This document shows positions 49,600 to 62,933 of a stretch of 64,000 nt of DNA, piece by piece. Under the pieces are notes generated by a model. That model had not been told where the DNA came from. It made no database searches and was given only the letters and a program-made list of their open reading frames with translations. Numbering within the stretch: the first letter of the stretch is position 1; each line of letters starts with the position of its first letter. The stretch covers positions 58,761,675-58,825,674 of the forward strand of contig OY997594.1 of assembly GCA_963921825.1 (NCBI GenBank). The letters run 5' to 3'. This DNA is from Erodium maritimum. Lineage: Eukaryota > Streptophyta > Magnoliopsida > Geraniales > Geraniaceae. The translations under genes and the position numbers were made by a program.

Positions 49600-49732
49600 C
49601 ATATCTGATAAAGAGTCCTTTGTATTTTGAATATATTGTATTTATCCTTAGCAGTATGTTTGAATAGGTGATAAACATGTATATGTATTGAGTAAACATG
49701 AAGGAATGCAACACGATTCATACCAATTTCCA
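49594..49732 (+). repeat. 3' LTR of the Ale-like copia element
   Basis: 139 bp, differing from the 5' LTR by six substitutions (about 4.3%) and no indel. Confidence 0.93.
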
Positions 49733-50996
49733 TTAGTATCAGACTATAACTCATCTCAAAGCTTGGGATCGAACTCATATAAAGGCTTCTCGAATTGTAC
49801 AAGTTTCAATAAGAAAAAGGGAATAAGACTTGGTTGCATAACTCCTAAATACTATCATCATCATTTATGCAAATTAAACCAATATCAACTTCCTTTGTGC
49901 TAGGAAAAATTGCATCATCCCCATTCAAGCTAGGTTTAAGACCTGTGTAATCCCTTTCATTGGGTCTGTTTCTTTAGTTCGAGGTATCATGTTGACATGC
50001 TTTGTTATTGAGATCTTATGCATTTTGTTCATTTTGTTGCATCTTGTAATTGGTTCTCTAGTGACAACTCACTGGTCTGATTTTCTTCAGTTCGAAGAAC
50101 AGACTTTTAATATATTGCAACGTTGATAAAAAAAAGGTAGAAGGTATTGCAAGACTATTGTCCAGTTCTTTACTAAAATGATTATAGTCTCTCCAAATGA
50201 CCTTTATTGCGTCATCGACCAATCCATCCATTTCTTACTTCCAAACCCATCTATTCTGAGTAAGGTGTTTCAAACGTTTCGAATCACCTCACCACAATGA
50301 CTCCAACACTCAACAATGAATAAACATGTAACCAACAAGTAGAGCTCGAATCCTAGTTCCAACTTCCAACCCACATATCAGACACAACTTCGGTAACTTT
50401 ATGAACCTTGCTCGAAGACAAGTATCCGCCGATAAAAATTCCGTTGAGGCTCTCTAAAGAAAGTTCGAGATTTTGGATAGAGTCCAAATAGACAAAATAT
50501 TATCTCAAAACCCAAGGATTAAGAAATTGTTCACACTTCTCTCTGACTTTGAAGGAAATTCTAGCATGATATGACTGAGTAATGACCTTTGATCTCATGA
50601 GTCAGAAGCACCTATCACAGGTCAACCCAAAATACAGTGGAACATCTAGTACATCGTTGTAATATAGGTCCGAGAGAAGATCAAGTTATAGCTTCATAAT
50701 TTTTTTTCCGACCAATCTATGACTCCGATAACTAATGTATGGGTCCTCTGTAACAGTTGTAGGAAGCATAATGTAAGAGTTTCTAACCCTAAGTATTGGG
50801 GTTTTGTGCCCTATGACAATTCCAGATGACATGTTACATACTTCCTTGTGAGTTAATAAATAAGTTGACAAACGTTTTATTATCATTAAGTTGTAATGTT
50901 AGTAAAACCGTGAGTATATTGATGTAGACGCAAAATGCATCGCTTTTCGATTTTTTAAGCCCACATCTTGAACTTTTTAGTCCTGGGTTGATATGT
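49733..50996. other. Intergenic, nothing recognised
   Basis: AT-rich sequence with short frames only. I see no gene, RNA or clear repeat boundary. A sequence similar to the PBS region (TTAGTATCAGACTATAAC) follows the 3' LTR directly, but no element continues from it. Confidence 0.5.
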
Positions 50997-51935
50997 GTTG
51001 ATGCAATTTTCCTCCATTATGTGCATGTAGTCTATCTCCGGGAGAAAGTGAGAAATCAGAGCAAACTGGAGCTTAAATGCAAAAAGCCATATTGGAAAGA
51101 GGACCTAGAGGCGGTCCGACTTTAGGCCGAAGCGGGCCCGCCAATAGATTGCGAGCCAGGTCGTAGCTGGCCCACCAGCGGACCACAAGCCAGGCCTATA
51201 AATAGATAAGTTAGGTTATATTTTAGGGGATTCGAGTTTTGATAGCTAAGAAGGGTATTTGGGAGCATCTAAGAGGAAAAGGCTAGGGTTCGGAGCTTGG
51301 GAGAAGAAAATTGCAAGAGCATTGAAGAAACATTACCTTTTGATTTGAGTATTGTGTATCAAAACTCATTGCAACATGTTAATCTATGGTTGTTCATCAT
51401 CTTTTTGCTTGTTCTTCTTTTCCATCATAAGCTAAATTTTTATTAATATAAGCTAAATTTCTATTGATATGTTTTGATGCAATTTTCCTCCATTATGTGC
51501 AGGTAGTCTATCTTCGGGAGAAAGTGAGAAATCGGAGCAAAGTGGAGCTTAAATGCAAAAATCCATATTGGAAAGAGGACCCAGAGGCGGTCCGACTTTA
51601 GGCCGAAGCGGGCCCGCCAATAGACTACGAGCCATGCCGTAGCAGGCCCACCAGCAGACCACAGGCCAGACCTATAAATAGATAACTTAGGTTATATTTA
51701 GGGGATTCGAGTTTTGAGAGCTAAGAAGGGTATTTGGGAACATCTAAGAGGAAAAGGCTAGGGTTTGGAGCTTGAGAGAAGAAAACTGCAAGAGCATTGA
51801 AGAAACATTGTGGAGAAACCTTTTGATTTGAGTATTGTGTATCAAAACTCATTGCAACATGTTAATCTATAGTTGTTCATCGTCTTTTTGCTTGTTCTTC
51901 TTTTCCATCATAAGCTAAATTTCTATTGATATAGG
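50997..51935. repeat. Tandem duplication, unit 476 bp, two copies
   Basis: Copy 1 starts near 50,997 and copy 2 near 51,473 (TTGATGCAATTTTCCTCCAT in both). Each holds a GC-rich block with GGCCGAAGCGGGCCCGCCAA, then a TATA-like CCTATAAATAGATAA, then GTATTGTGTATCAAAACTCA and a T-rich end. A GC-rich block, TATA box and leader repeated in tandem resembles LTR promoter sequence, perhaps of a Tat/Athila-type gypsy element, but no LTR ends, PBS or coding region could be tied to it. Copy 2 lacks a short TAAATTTTTATTAATATAAGC segment and has a CATTGTGGAGAAACC variant. Confidence 0.8.
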
Positions 51936-52157
51936 ACTAAGAGAAACAATACGATGAAATGATTCAAAGCCTTCGTATTTACTTTGTGCAATCTTGGTTA
52001 GGTTATTGTTTGCATAATTTATACTTAATGCTTTGTTAAATTGACCACTTGATAGATGTTTAGGTTTTAACATTCAACAATCGAGAGATGAGAATCGCTA
52101 AAAGGACTAAGGATTCTGCAACTCGGGTTTAAATATAGTCTCTAATAAAGTTAGGTT
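51936..52157. other. Unassigned sequence, continuing after the next insertion
   Basis: No gene. Before two insertions it was continuous with 54,281-54,345 and 55,163-55,330, as the 16-bp and 8-bp target duplications show. The style (AGGATTACAACCCCGAACGCTAGAGG) suggests the leader of an old retroelement, but I cannot assign it. Confidence 0.45.
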
Positions 52158-52173
52158 AACACGAGTGCAATAG

Positions 52174-54264
52174 TGACCACAGGTTGTCATCGCCAAAATC
52201 GATTGGAATTCAATATCAAGTGTTTTGATCGCCGGATTGTTCTCGGTTCCGATCAACCTTCCCGGGTCTCTCCTCAAGCGCGCCATCAAGGCTGCAAATG
52301 TCTTTCGGGAGGAGTTGGTGGAAATAGTTAAGCAAAGGAAGGTGGTGTAAGGTTAGGGTTGAAAAAATGGGGAAGGCCAGTGAGTTCGTCGGAGCGATCC
52401 CTTTGCTCTCTTTCATCAAATTCTGTTCTGGTATGCTTTCCTTATACGGCGAGTACTATTGTGTACTTAATGGGATCGCAGGTAGTAAGAAGAACAAGGG
52501 TAAGGTGCGCAAGAGTAAGGTTATGAAAATCCCGGTGCAGACTAAGGCTTGTATCAAGTGTTCGCGTACAAGTCGCCAACAGAGTTCTCCGTCGAAGACC
52601 ACAAGGAAGGGGAAAGTTGATATCAATGCGACAGAACGTTTTGACAGGGTGCAGGAGGACGTCATCAAACCCAAGATTTCCGATGAACACGAGCTCGGAG
52701 ATCGGGGAACTGCTGGGATCATTATCAATCTGCAAAAAGACGACTCTGTTTCTAATCATCAGAAGCAATGGCGTGATTCTCAGAAAGTCGTTCCCAATGG
52801 AGGTACTAATGACTCTCCCGCGACTGTCCTCGATGAAACCACTCAGTATGTTAGCCAGCAGCAACATGTTTTGCAACAACAGAGAGTTGTGTAGAAGCGG
52901 CGTGATCCCAAAGCCCCGATAACTCCGGTTGTGGATAAATGTAAGTTTTTTGTTTACAATTTGTCGTACTTCGCTTCTGATGAATGGATATGAACTACTT
53001 TAGAGGTTTATGGCGACGTAGTCTCTGCAATCGCTCTCAAAAGACCCAACTGCAAGGGATACCATTTCGGGTTTGTAGAATTCCAGTCATCGGCTTCCGC
53101 TTTGCAAGCGATTGAGGTAGAAAATGGGTCCAAACACAGTGGTTTTAACCTGTTTGTGGCCTTTGCTCGGCCACCTCGAGGTCAGTTTTTGGCTTCTACA
53201 AGGTGTTCCTCAAAACATAGCACGCTCTCAAAAAAACAGAGCATGGCGAACTCTGTTGATGGTGAGAAACAAAACACCTTGAGTTCGGCTTCCCAACATG
53301 TGGAGTCTATGCTACAAGGGGAAGGGAATGATGCTTTGATGGTTGGCTGTCCGTTGGAGCTTGTTCCAGTTCGGCCGGCGATTGAACAATCTTCAACTTC
53401 CGATCGGGTTCCGGCTAGGGCAGAGATTGAAGTTGCCCGAATCTTCGAACGGATCTCTCACGATCTTGTCCCACGGATATGTCGCGATCTTGCCCAGATT
53501 CACGCGGAGATTGAATCCCCTATTTCGTGCGATTCTTAGTGGCCAACGCCGAATTCTACGGTGTTTTTGGTTCTGAAACGCTTGTTTTCTGAGCTGTCAC
53601 TGGACCTTGATAGAGAAGCCCAGCTTCATGGTATTGGTGCCGGGCCGGCCATTGGTCACGCTAGCGGACAACCCATTGTCACACTTGCTGAAGTTCCACC
53701 TCATGTTCAAGTTGAGGCTGCCGAAGGCCAAGGTCTTCATGATGTATCTGTACACAGCACCTCGGTAGAAGGAGAAGGGGTGGTTCCTTTACAACAGTTA
53801 GGTCCAGAGAAGGAGTTTTCGTTAAGGGATATCTCGTGGAAAGATATTCTTCTTAAACCACCGCCTCGTCAGACACGACCTTCCATTCGTAAACCTACTG
53901 TTATATACAACACTAGGTCGAAAACCCGATCTTTGAGTCGAGAACGTGCCTCACAGACTGCGCCTCATGTGTCGGATATGTGGACATATGTTCGTGAGAC
54001 TACCAAGGCTCCTGTGGACGTCAAGGAAAAGGCTTTTGATGACCCTACCCTAACTTCGGAAGGAGAGGAGTGGACCGAAGACGACGATTGACTTCTTTTG
54101 CTCTTTTAATTGTTTTGTGTATTTCTCGTCCTTTCTTAAGGATTTGCCTTTTAGCACATGTTATTGGTGCTCCTTTGTAAGCGTGGTTTGGTCTCTGACC
54201 GTTAGGCCTTTTCTCCTTTAAAAGATCTCTTTTAAGATTAATAAATTTTTGAGCTTATAAAAAA
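52174..54264 (+). mobile_element. Non-LTR poly(A) element encoding only an RRM-type ORF1 protein
   Basis: A 2.1-kb insertion with a perfect 16-bp target duplication AACACGAGTGCAATAG (52,158-52,173 and 54,265-54,280) and a short A tail at 54,259-54,266. These are the marks of target-primed reverse transcription. It has a 5' UTR of about 190 bp, a single long frame (52,367-54,091), and a 3' UTR ending AATAAATTTTTGAGCTTAT. No endonuclease or reverse transcriptase is present. The 3' end matches the insert at 28,366-28,850. It is probably a non-autonomous derivative of an L1 with an RRM-bearing ORF1, or a separate family using L1 machinery in trans. Confidence 0.85.
52367..54091 (+). pseudogene. 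RRM-containing ORF1-like protein (one frame, three stops)
   Basis: A single frame of 574 codons from the ATG at 52,367, with stops only at 52,892-52,894, 52,990-52,992 and 53,537-53,539 and no frameshift. The N-terminus is basic (KKNKGKVRKSKVMK, then CIKCSRTSRQQ). An RRM fold lies near 52,940-53,165, with an RNP2-like KFFVYNL and an RNP1-like KGYHFGFVEF. The C-terminus has SWKDILLKPPPRQTRPSI, SLSRERASQTAPHVSDMW and an acidic end. RRM-type ORF1 proteins are known from some plant L1 lineages, where they bind the element RNA. That role here is inference. The frame is less decayed than the neighbouring L1 copies. Confidence 0.8.
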
Positions 54265-54345
54265 AACACGAGTGCAATAGCTATAGGATTACAACCCCGA
54301 ACGCTAGAGGAATTCTCGAATCTTAATGTTTTATGTCTCTCTACT

Positions 54346-55154
54346 ATGGTTGTAAATGGCGCTAGGCGCTAGTCGGTCGGTGAGAACCCCTAGGCACTAG
54401 GCGGGGACTAGTCGGGGACTAGGTGGATTTTATTATTTTAATTATTAATAAACATATATTAGACATATATAATCAAAAAATTAAAATAAAATATTTTTGT
54501 AATGTATATATTATTGTCTAAGATTACAAAATAATTAACAATTAAATTATATTTTAAGTAACCAAATTTACACTTTAATTCTACGTCTCAAATATTTTGA
54601 TATCTTTTTCCTCTTTGAAAAATTATTTAATCCATTTTTTTAATTTGTAAGTCATAATATTTTTGTTCCTCTTAAACAATGATTAACCAATTACTTTTCA
54701 TGTTCTTTTAATTTTAAATTTATGTATCAATGTATCAGAGTTTTAGAATTGAGTGTATGGAAAGGATAAAGCCAAAAAAAGATAAAATGATGGAAGTACG
54801 AAGAGGTTGTTTTATTTGTAGATTTGAAAAAAAATGGAATAAAGCATTTGCAAAGCAGAGTACCATACCGGAAAAAATGCAGAAGTAAATTCATGCTTTG
54901 GTTATAAAAGTGGTATGTTCACTTCAATCTCAGCCAAGGCAAAATTGGAAGTGGGTTGTGGATGCGAAGTTGGGCCAGCTTAATTGCGGCCTGGCCCATC
55001 TAGTCGGCCGCCTAGGCCCGACTTATCCGATTAATCGGCTCCAAGTCGGAAAAACGCCTAGAAACGCCCGATTACATGAAATCGGGGCTGGAGGGTTGAT
55101 TTCGGCGCCTAGGCGCCGTCCAGGCAGGCGCCTAGCTCAATTTTTACAACCATG
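54346..55154. mobile_element. Non-autonomous hAT-type element with GC-rich ends
   Basis: Terminal inverted repeats TATGGTTGTAAA (left) and TTTACAACCATG (right), followed inward by clustered GCGCTAGGCGC/GGCGCCTAGGCGCC motifs. Flanks CTCTCTAC (54,338-54,345) and CTCTCTAT (55,155-55,162) make an 8-bp duplication with one mismatch, the size made by hAT transposases. The interior is very AT-rich. The small open frame at 54,898-55,173 is not convincing as a gene. Confidence 0.8.
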
Positions 55155-55162
55155 CTCTCTAT

Positions 55163-56144
55163 ACCTAAATTAGAAATAACTAAGCGGTTAGATTATAATA
55201 GTGCCTTAATTCGATCGAGAAATGTTTAGAGGATTCGAGATCTCCATACACACCCAAATCTGCACATAGTCCCCTTAAATAGGCTCACCCCTATCACAGG
55301 TAACATACAAATAGACTTACATACGATTACCAATAATCTTGCCAATAATCCTCGTCATCTCCTTGGATGGGAAGTTGATCACTTGAATCCAGAAACAAGT
55401 TTCAAAAAACATGTGATTATCCATGGGATCAAACTTCATACTCTATGTTTTGCTCGTTCATTTGACAAACAAAAAAACTAAACGTGTTTTCTGTCATCAG
55501 TTTGATTATCAGTCCTCAAACCTTTCATGCCTGATGTATGATCTCAATGAAAACACTTGTTATACAGTTTGTCCAAGAGAATCCTGCTTGCTAGAGCGTT
55601 TATGTATTTTCTAAGATCCTATTCCAACTTCTCTTAGGTATTGTTATCTCGGCCTCAAACTCAGAGTCCAACGATACCTTAGAGGGCATGTTTTGAAGTC
55701 AATCATACTATCGATTGCCTATGTTTTCCCAAACGTACAACCACGCAGTTGTGCTAGGAATTTCCTAACATAATAAGTCTTCACAGCTAGATGACAACCA
55801 AACCTTAAGAATCCAATTTTCCATGATGATTAGTAAATTCAAATAAATTACTTGGTTGCTGATTTTCTTAAATAAAGCGTTACAAATCAGTTTGCTCATC
55901 AAATTATAATTTTTAACAGATACTATATTATTGGTTGATTGAATTGACATGGTTGCTTATTTGTGGAAGATATGGTACCTTGAATTGGTTAAACTTACAA
56001 AATTGCGAAAACATTGAATAAATATTGTTAAAAACCTTGACAAAATGAAGGAACATTTCCAGCGTGACCCTATTTATTCCCCGCCTTTTCACTCGCTCCA
56101 TCAAAACAAAACCCTTTTCTTTCTCCCCGAACTCGAACGCTACC
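55163..56144. promoter_or_regulatory. Intergenic region and adenylosuccinate synthetase upstream region
   Basis: No gene is seen in 55,163-56,040. Close to the next gene, CCTATTTATTCCCC (about 56,068) could serve as a TATA-like element. The 5' UTR would then be about 45-75 bp, CT-rich, ending CTACC before the ATG at 56,145. Confidence 0.45.
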
Positions 56145-58746
<2,602 letters not shown>

Positions 58747-60264
58747 TTTGATAATTGTTCCCCTTGGATCATCTCATACCAAGGTTGAGTAAGGTTTGTT
58801 TCCAGAAGAATTTATTTGCATTGTAATTGGGAGATATTGTTGGATAAAAATGAAGAAGTTATTCCCAATGCACTCTTGCCTGCAGAATTTTTGTTCACGG
58901 ATGCTTGTGTTAATTTTATACTGTTCTGCTCATCTGATGAATCTGGCACTGCATTTGGCTTCCTGCTTTCATTATGCTGAAGAAACACATTAAGATCTAT
59001 CTCTAGCAGATGATGTTCCAGATGAAACTGCTAAACCTTTCTTCACATGAATTTCTACTTAAGTTGTCTTGTAAGTTATAATTGATGATAGGGACACATT
59101 TGAATAGGATAATTAGCTACTGCTGCGAAAGTATTGAGCTAAATTACATTAGAATGAACATCTTGTCTTTTATGGCTATAAAGAATTGTCGAATTTCAAA
59201 AGCAAAAATCTCAAATCCATTAACATGTTTTACAGGAAAATTGTAGCAAAACTGATCACAAGGTTAACAAGTCACTTTGATTTTCGGCCTCCTTAACACA
59301 TTATCCTCCATTTTCCCTTTAGCACCAAACTCCAAAACTGCTTTCTAATAGGAGTATTTTTTTTGTTACCATTTGAAAATCTGCTTACTCCCACCTGCAA
59401 TGGTAAAAAGCACTGATCAAGACTTCACAAATCCAAACTAACACATGTTGAACACTCTAAACTTTTATACAAAAAAAATGTATCAGAATAATTCTGGATG
59501 CAATAAAACAAAACCTGTTATTCCAAGTTCCACAATTACATGAAATGATTTTTAATCAAAAGTAAAAGATAGTAGTATGCTGAAGTAGAAAATTTATAGG
59601 GTCATCGTGGTACATGTAACAGTTCATATACAAACATATGTAACTCAAATTTCCAGAAAATAAAATGCCATTATAACGTTCAAATTTCCAAAAACCTAAT
59701 TACAGATGCTTTTACCATTTCAGAGACTTTGATGATTTATACCGATTGCTTCAATTCATCAAAACAAAATTGTCCAAAAAATATATTCAGATCTTCAACT
59801 CATTTCTCCAAATCAAGCAACAATTCCAAATCAATCACCATTTTAGACGGATATGAAACCCCCCCAAAAAAAAAACAAGCAATTGTTGTCCTCATCGAAG
59901 AGAGGATGAGAGCAAGGTCCTCATTGGAGATTGGGTAGGAGAGTGGACATGTTCTGATTGTAATCATTTACTCAACAAATTCAATTTGCCCTTATAGGTC
60001 TTCCATCGATTTCCTGCCATATGCCAAAAAATACAGCTCAGTTCAGCCAAGGCCAACGCTCAGAGGCATGATATAATCACAAGTAATAAGTTTGCAACTG
60101 AATTTTCAACTCAGATATACAGTAAATCTCAAATTCAGTCTCTTTTCCAGATATGTAAAATTCAGGAGCTGAGTATAATGTTCTCAACCAAAAACGTAAA
60201 AAAATAATCTTTAACTTAATCAACATATAACTACAATTGAAGTTTAGGGACTGTGAAGACTTAC
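58747..60264. other. 3' flank of adenylosuccinate synthetase and intergenic DNA
   Basis: The 3' UTR of the synthetase probably covers the first 250-350 bp. Beyond that I see no gene. Short frames such as 59,729-59,938 have low complexity and no domain. Confidence 0.5.
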
Positions 60265-60367
60265 ATAGCCATTGAACCGCTTGCTCAGCTGCTTCAACTT
60301 CTTCGGCAAAAGACATGGTCACAAAGTCAAATTCCCTGCTTCGTTCAGTTTCCTTGTCATATATAAC
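60265..60367 (-). pseudogene. Orphan RRM exon resembling chloroplast ribonucleoproteins
   Basis: On the minus strand, after an acceptor-like TTGTTAG, the 103-bp segment reads VIYDKETERSREFDFVTMSF followed by AEEVEAAEQAVQWL, and ends TAT|GTAAGT, a strong donor. The pattern VIYDxxTxRSRxFxFVTM with an E/A-rich helix is the second half of an RRM of the cp29/cp31 type. RNP1 normally reads RGFGFVTM; here it is REFDFVTM, which replaces two glycines. The end departs from the usual FNGY, suggesting a small deletion. I found no partner exons nearby, so it is a gene fragment or a pseudogene. Confidence 0.6.
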
Positions 60368-61149
60368 CTAACAAACCAACCAAACCATTAATTCTTAAAG
60401 TTATAAATAATAAGGCTCTCAACGAAACCCTGTAGCTATGAGCCAAAATTGGCACAAAATAACCCTTAAACCATAGCTACCCATCAAAGGTAAGAGAAAA
60501 CAAAGTCTTATATGAAGAGGAAATGGAGTAGAGTACTTCAACCATCAGGACGTTGCCTGCTCCTTCGAACAAAAGAGGTAGTACTTCTGCATTTTACATT
60601 TGGTTCAAGCTTTTGAGGGAAAAACGGTATTTACAACCTTCAAACTAGTCATGTACATGTCACATGATCGTAGCTCAACAGAAATCGTTAGTCCGTGTAA
60701 AAATGTGAAAGTTCGTAGTTAGGAAATCTGACAGAAGGTCAGCCGCAGTTAGGAAGGTGGAATCAAAGGTAAAACTGGGATAGGAAACAGAGTTTTCCCA
60801 TAGAGATACTAGCAGATACGTATATGTACATAGTATTACTTTTAAGAGTAATAAAACAGATATATTATGCAGCCAAAATCATATGAGACTGAGAAACAGA
60901 GTAGCAGTATACCGAAAATTCAAAAAAACATACTATATAATATGGAAAAGTTGCCATTCAATGAAGTGATGAATTTGTCATTTTTATCGTTAAAACTTTG
61001 TTTTTGCATATCTTTTCCTCTGAATGTCTCCTATCCATATGGACAACTTTTCTACTTTCACAAGGTAATTTACTAATGTCTGTGGTCAGTTGGTGGTACT
61101 TGGTCCTCTTCTACAACTCTCTAGTGTCACTAGCTTGGTTCTGTTTCAC
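60368..61149. other. Intergenic, nothing firm
   Basis: AT-rich. I looked for upstream RRM exons on the minus strand and saw none. The last part is presumably the 3' UTR of the PHD gene, which is transcribed leftward. Confidence 0.45.
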
Positions 61150-62933
61150 CTAGATGTCCATTCCGAACTTCAAGATCCTCATCTCCTCCTTGTCTTGGAC
61201 CACCTTTTGCATGCAGTCCTTCAGCAAATTCGTTTGACTGATGCTCAAAGTTTGGCCCAATAAATGGGCTAGCCTTTTCCTTGCCAAGGAAGCTCTTTTC
61301 TTAGCTTCAAGATACTCTGAAATAGCAACAGAATATGTGCAAAAAGGACAACAAAACTTTCCCTCATCGTCGAATCTAGTTGAAATGCCCAAACAGTCCT
61401 CATGTATCACCATGTAGTAACCCAGAGTTTTACAAACCAACAACTGACCCCCTTCATTACACTTGACACAAAAATTTCGCTCTGTCCAATCAGCCATTCC
61501 AGAGCTTAAAAATGGATTCTTTGTCAGGACACCATCAATCTTCTCATTGCCGTATCCATCACAGCCAGGTAACTTTTCTGCTTCGTGACAATTATCCATG
61601 TTATCTTTGGGTTCATTGGTATTAACCTTCTCCAAGGACTCATTACAGGATGCATTATTTGGAGTTCTGTGTTTTTGTGTACCAATGTATTCCTCGTGAT
61701 GAGTTCCTTCTTGGGGTGCAGCACTTAGTTCAGCAGGACACATGCTATTCTTTTCTATTTCACTGCAGATGAGGTTTTGGCAGGTTTCATATCCAGATGC
61801 AATAGAAGAAGAGTCACGGTGCTTACGCTTCTTGGTTCTTAAAACATATTGGCTTTCAGGTGTGTCACCAACCACCTTTTCAGTACCCAACTCAAACCTA
61901 TCGCTATTAGGGGTGATGAAATCAAATTAAGTGGAACATTTTCTGACAGTTTATCCCCATTGCTTCTACTCACAGTATGCATATGTGGAAATGCATTAAG
62001 ATCTTCTGATGGCATTGTTTCAAAATCATTAATACATGTCAATCCACTGATATCTTTGAAGGTATCCACATACTTATGAGTACCTTCAAGAATTGAATCT
62101 TTCAGCTGTTTGGAAAAATACACATAAACCCAATTACAGAAGAGTGGATGAGCGTGAGCGGTAGGAGATTTTGGAAAGGATCAATATGATATTACCTGTT
62201 GTAAAGTGCATTTAGCCATAGATTCTCTTTTATGCATAATAAAGGAGCGAATATCCAAGTTCAGCTGTTCAGCTCCAGTCACTCTAACATTTGTTGGAGT
62301 CTGACAAAAGAGAAATAAATGACTGAATGGTTCACAAAAACAACCCTAGATTAAGAATAACAAAAGAAGAAGAAATTGGCTTCTAATATGAGTATTACCA
62401 TAAGTACACAGCCTAACCCCTCAAGATCTCTACACATGGATACTTTATTGTTTCGCCATGTGTTACCCCACACAACTACTTGCAAAAACAAAGTAAAAGA
62501 AACAAATAATTCATTAAACTTACAGCAAGATGTTATAAGATATTACCTTGCCAAAAATGGAGCTGAGAACACTTTCACAGCTTTCAGAGGGATGAAACCC
62601 AATTTCGGAATCCATCCCGGAAGAAACCTTATCTGTACTCCCATCGCTAGAGCCATATAAACCCTCCAAGCATCTCAGAGCCACAGTCTCGATCATGTTT
62701 ACCCCCAAATCATCAGGTAATTGAGGAGCCATTTCAATAACATCTGGAAGAAAGAAAACCTGAATCATCAACCCTTCACAAGTAGCAAAAACGTATATAA
62801 TTATTATAGATATGAGTTCGAGTGTTAGAGTGCTACCATGAATAAAGGATGCATCTACTTCCTTGTCACTTGCAAGGGTTTCAATACTCCAAATCCATGG
62901 AAGCACCAAAAGAGATGATAACCCCTCGGCCAT
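61150..62933 (-). CDS. PHD-finger protein of unknown function, probably frameshifted
   Basis: Proposed exons on the minus strand: 62933-62837, 62743-62547, 62300-62196 and 62105-61150, with GT-AG borders and matching phases, about 451 residues if a one-base gap in the last exon is allowed for. The frame from exon 4 (KDSILEGTHKYVDTF) and the frame to the stop (GTEKVVGDTPESQ) differ by one base. They overlap only around 61,840-61,930, where there is a run of four G's (61,910-61,913). The C-terminal PHD finger has CVKCNEGGQLLVC, HEDC and CCPFC, but the fourth metal ligand is Tyr (codon 61,417-61,419). Such domains usually read histone tails in the nucleus. After it come a Lys/Arg/Ala helix (EYLEAKKRASLARKRLAHLL) and an end rich in charged residues. 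A pseudogene cannot be excluded. Confidence 0.72.

Larger units (their letters stand above)
44900..49732 (+). mobile_element. Ty1/copia element, Ale/Retrofit-like, with 139-bp LTRs
   Basis: The 4,833-bp element is bounded by two 139-bp LTRs (44,900-45,038 and 49,594-49,732) that start TGTTAGCATAT and end AATTTCCA. They differ at six positions. Internal order: PBS, gag, protease, integrase, RT, RNase H, which is the copia order. The very short LTRs and compact size fit the Ale/Retrofit lineage. The flanking pentamers (ATATA and TTAGT) do not match, so the target duplication has been lost or the ends recombined. Several stops and two frameshifts make it defective. Confidence 0.92.

Noticed and set aside
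54898..55173. 91-codon frame at the right end of the hAT-type element
   Set aside because: It runs through the GC-rich subterminal repeats and terminal inverted repeat, so it is not a gene.
56064..56144. Upstream in-frame extension of adenylosuccinate synthetase
   Set aside because: The frame is open but has no ATG. The ATG at 56,145 begins a typical transit peptide.
61915..61985. A 70-nt intron (GTGAGT...AATAG) to explain the frame change in the PHD gene
   Set aside because: After this splice the next codons are CGA TAG, an immediate stop, so it does not restore the frame.
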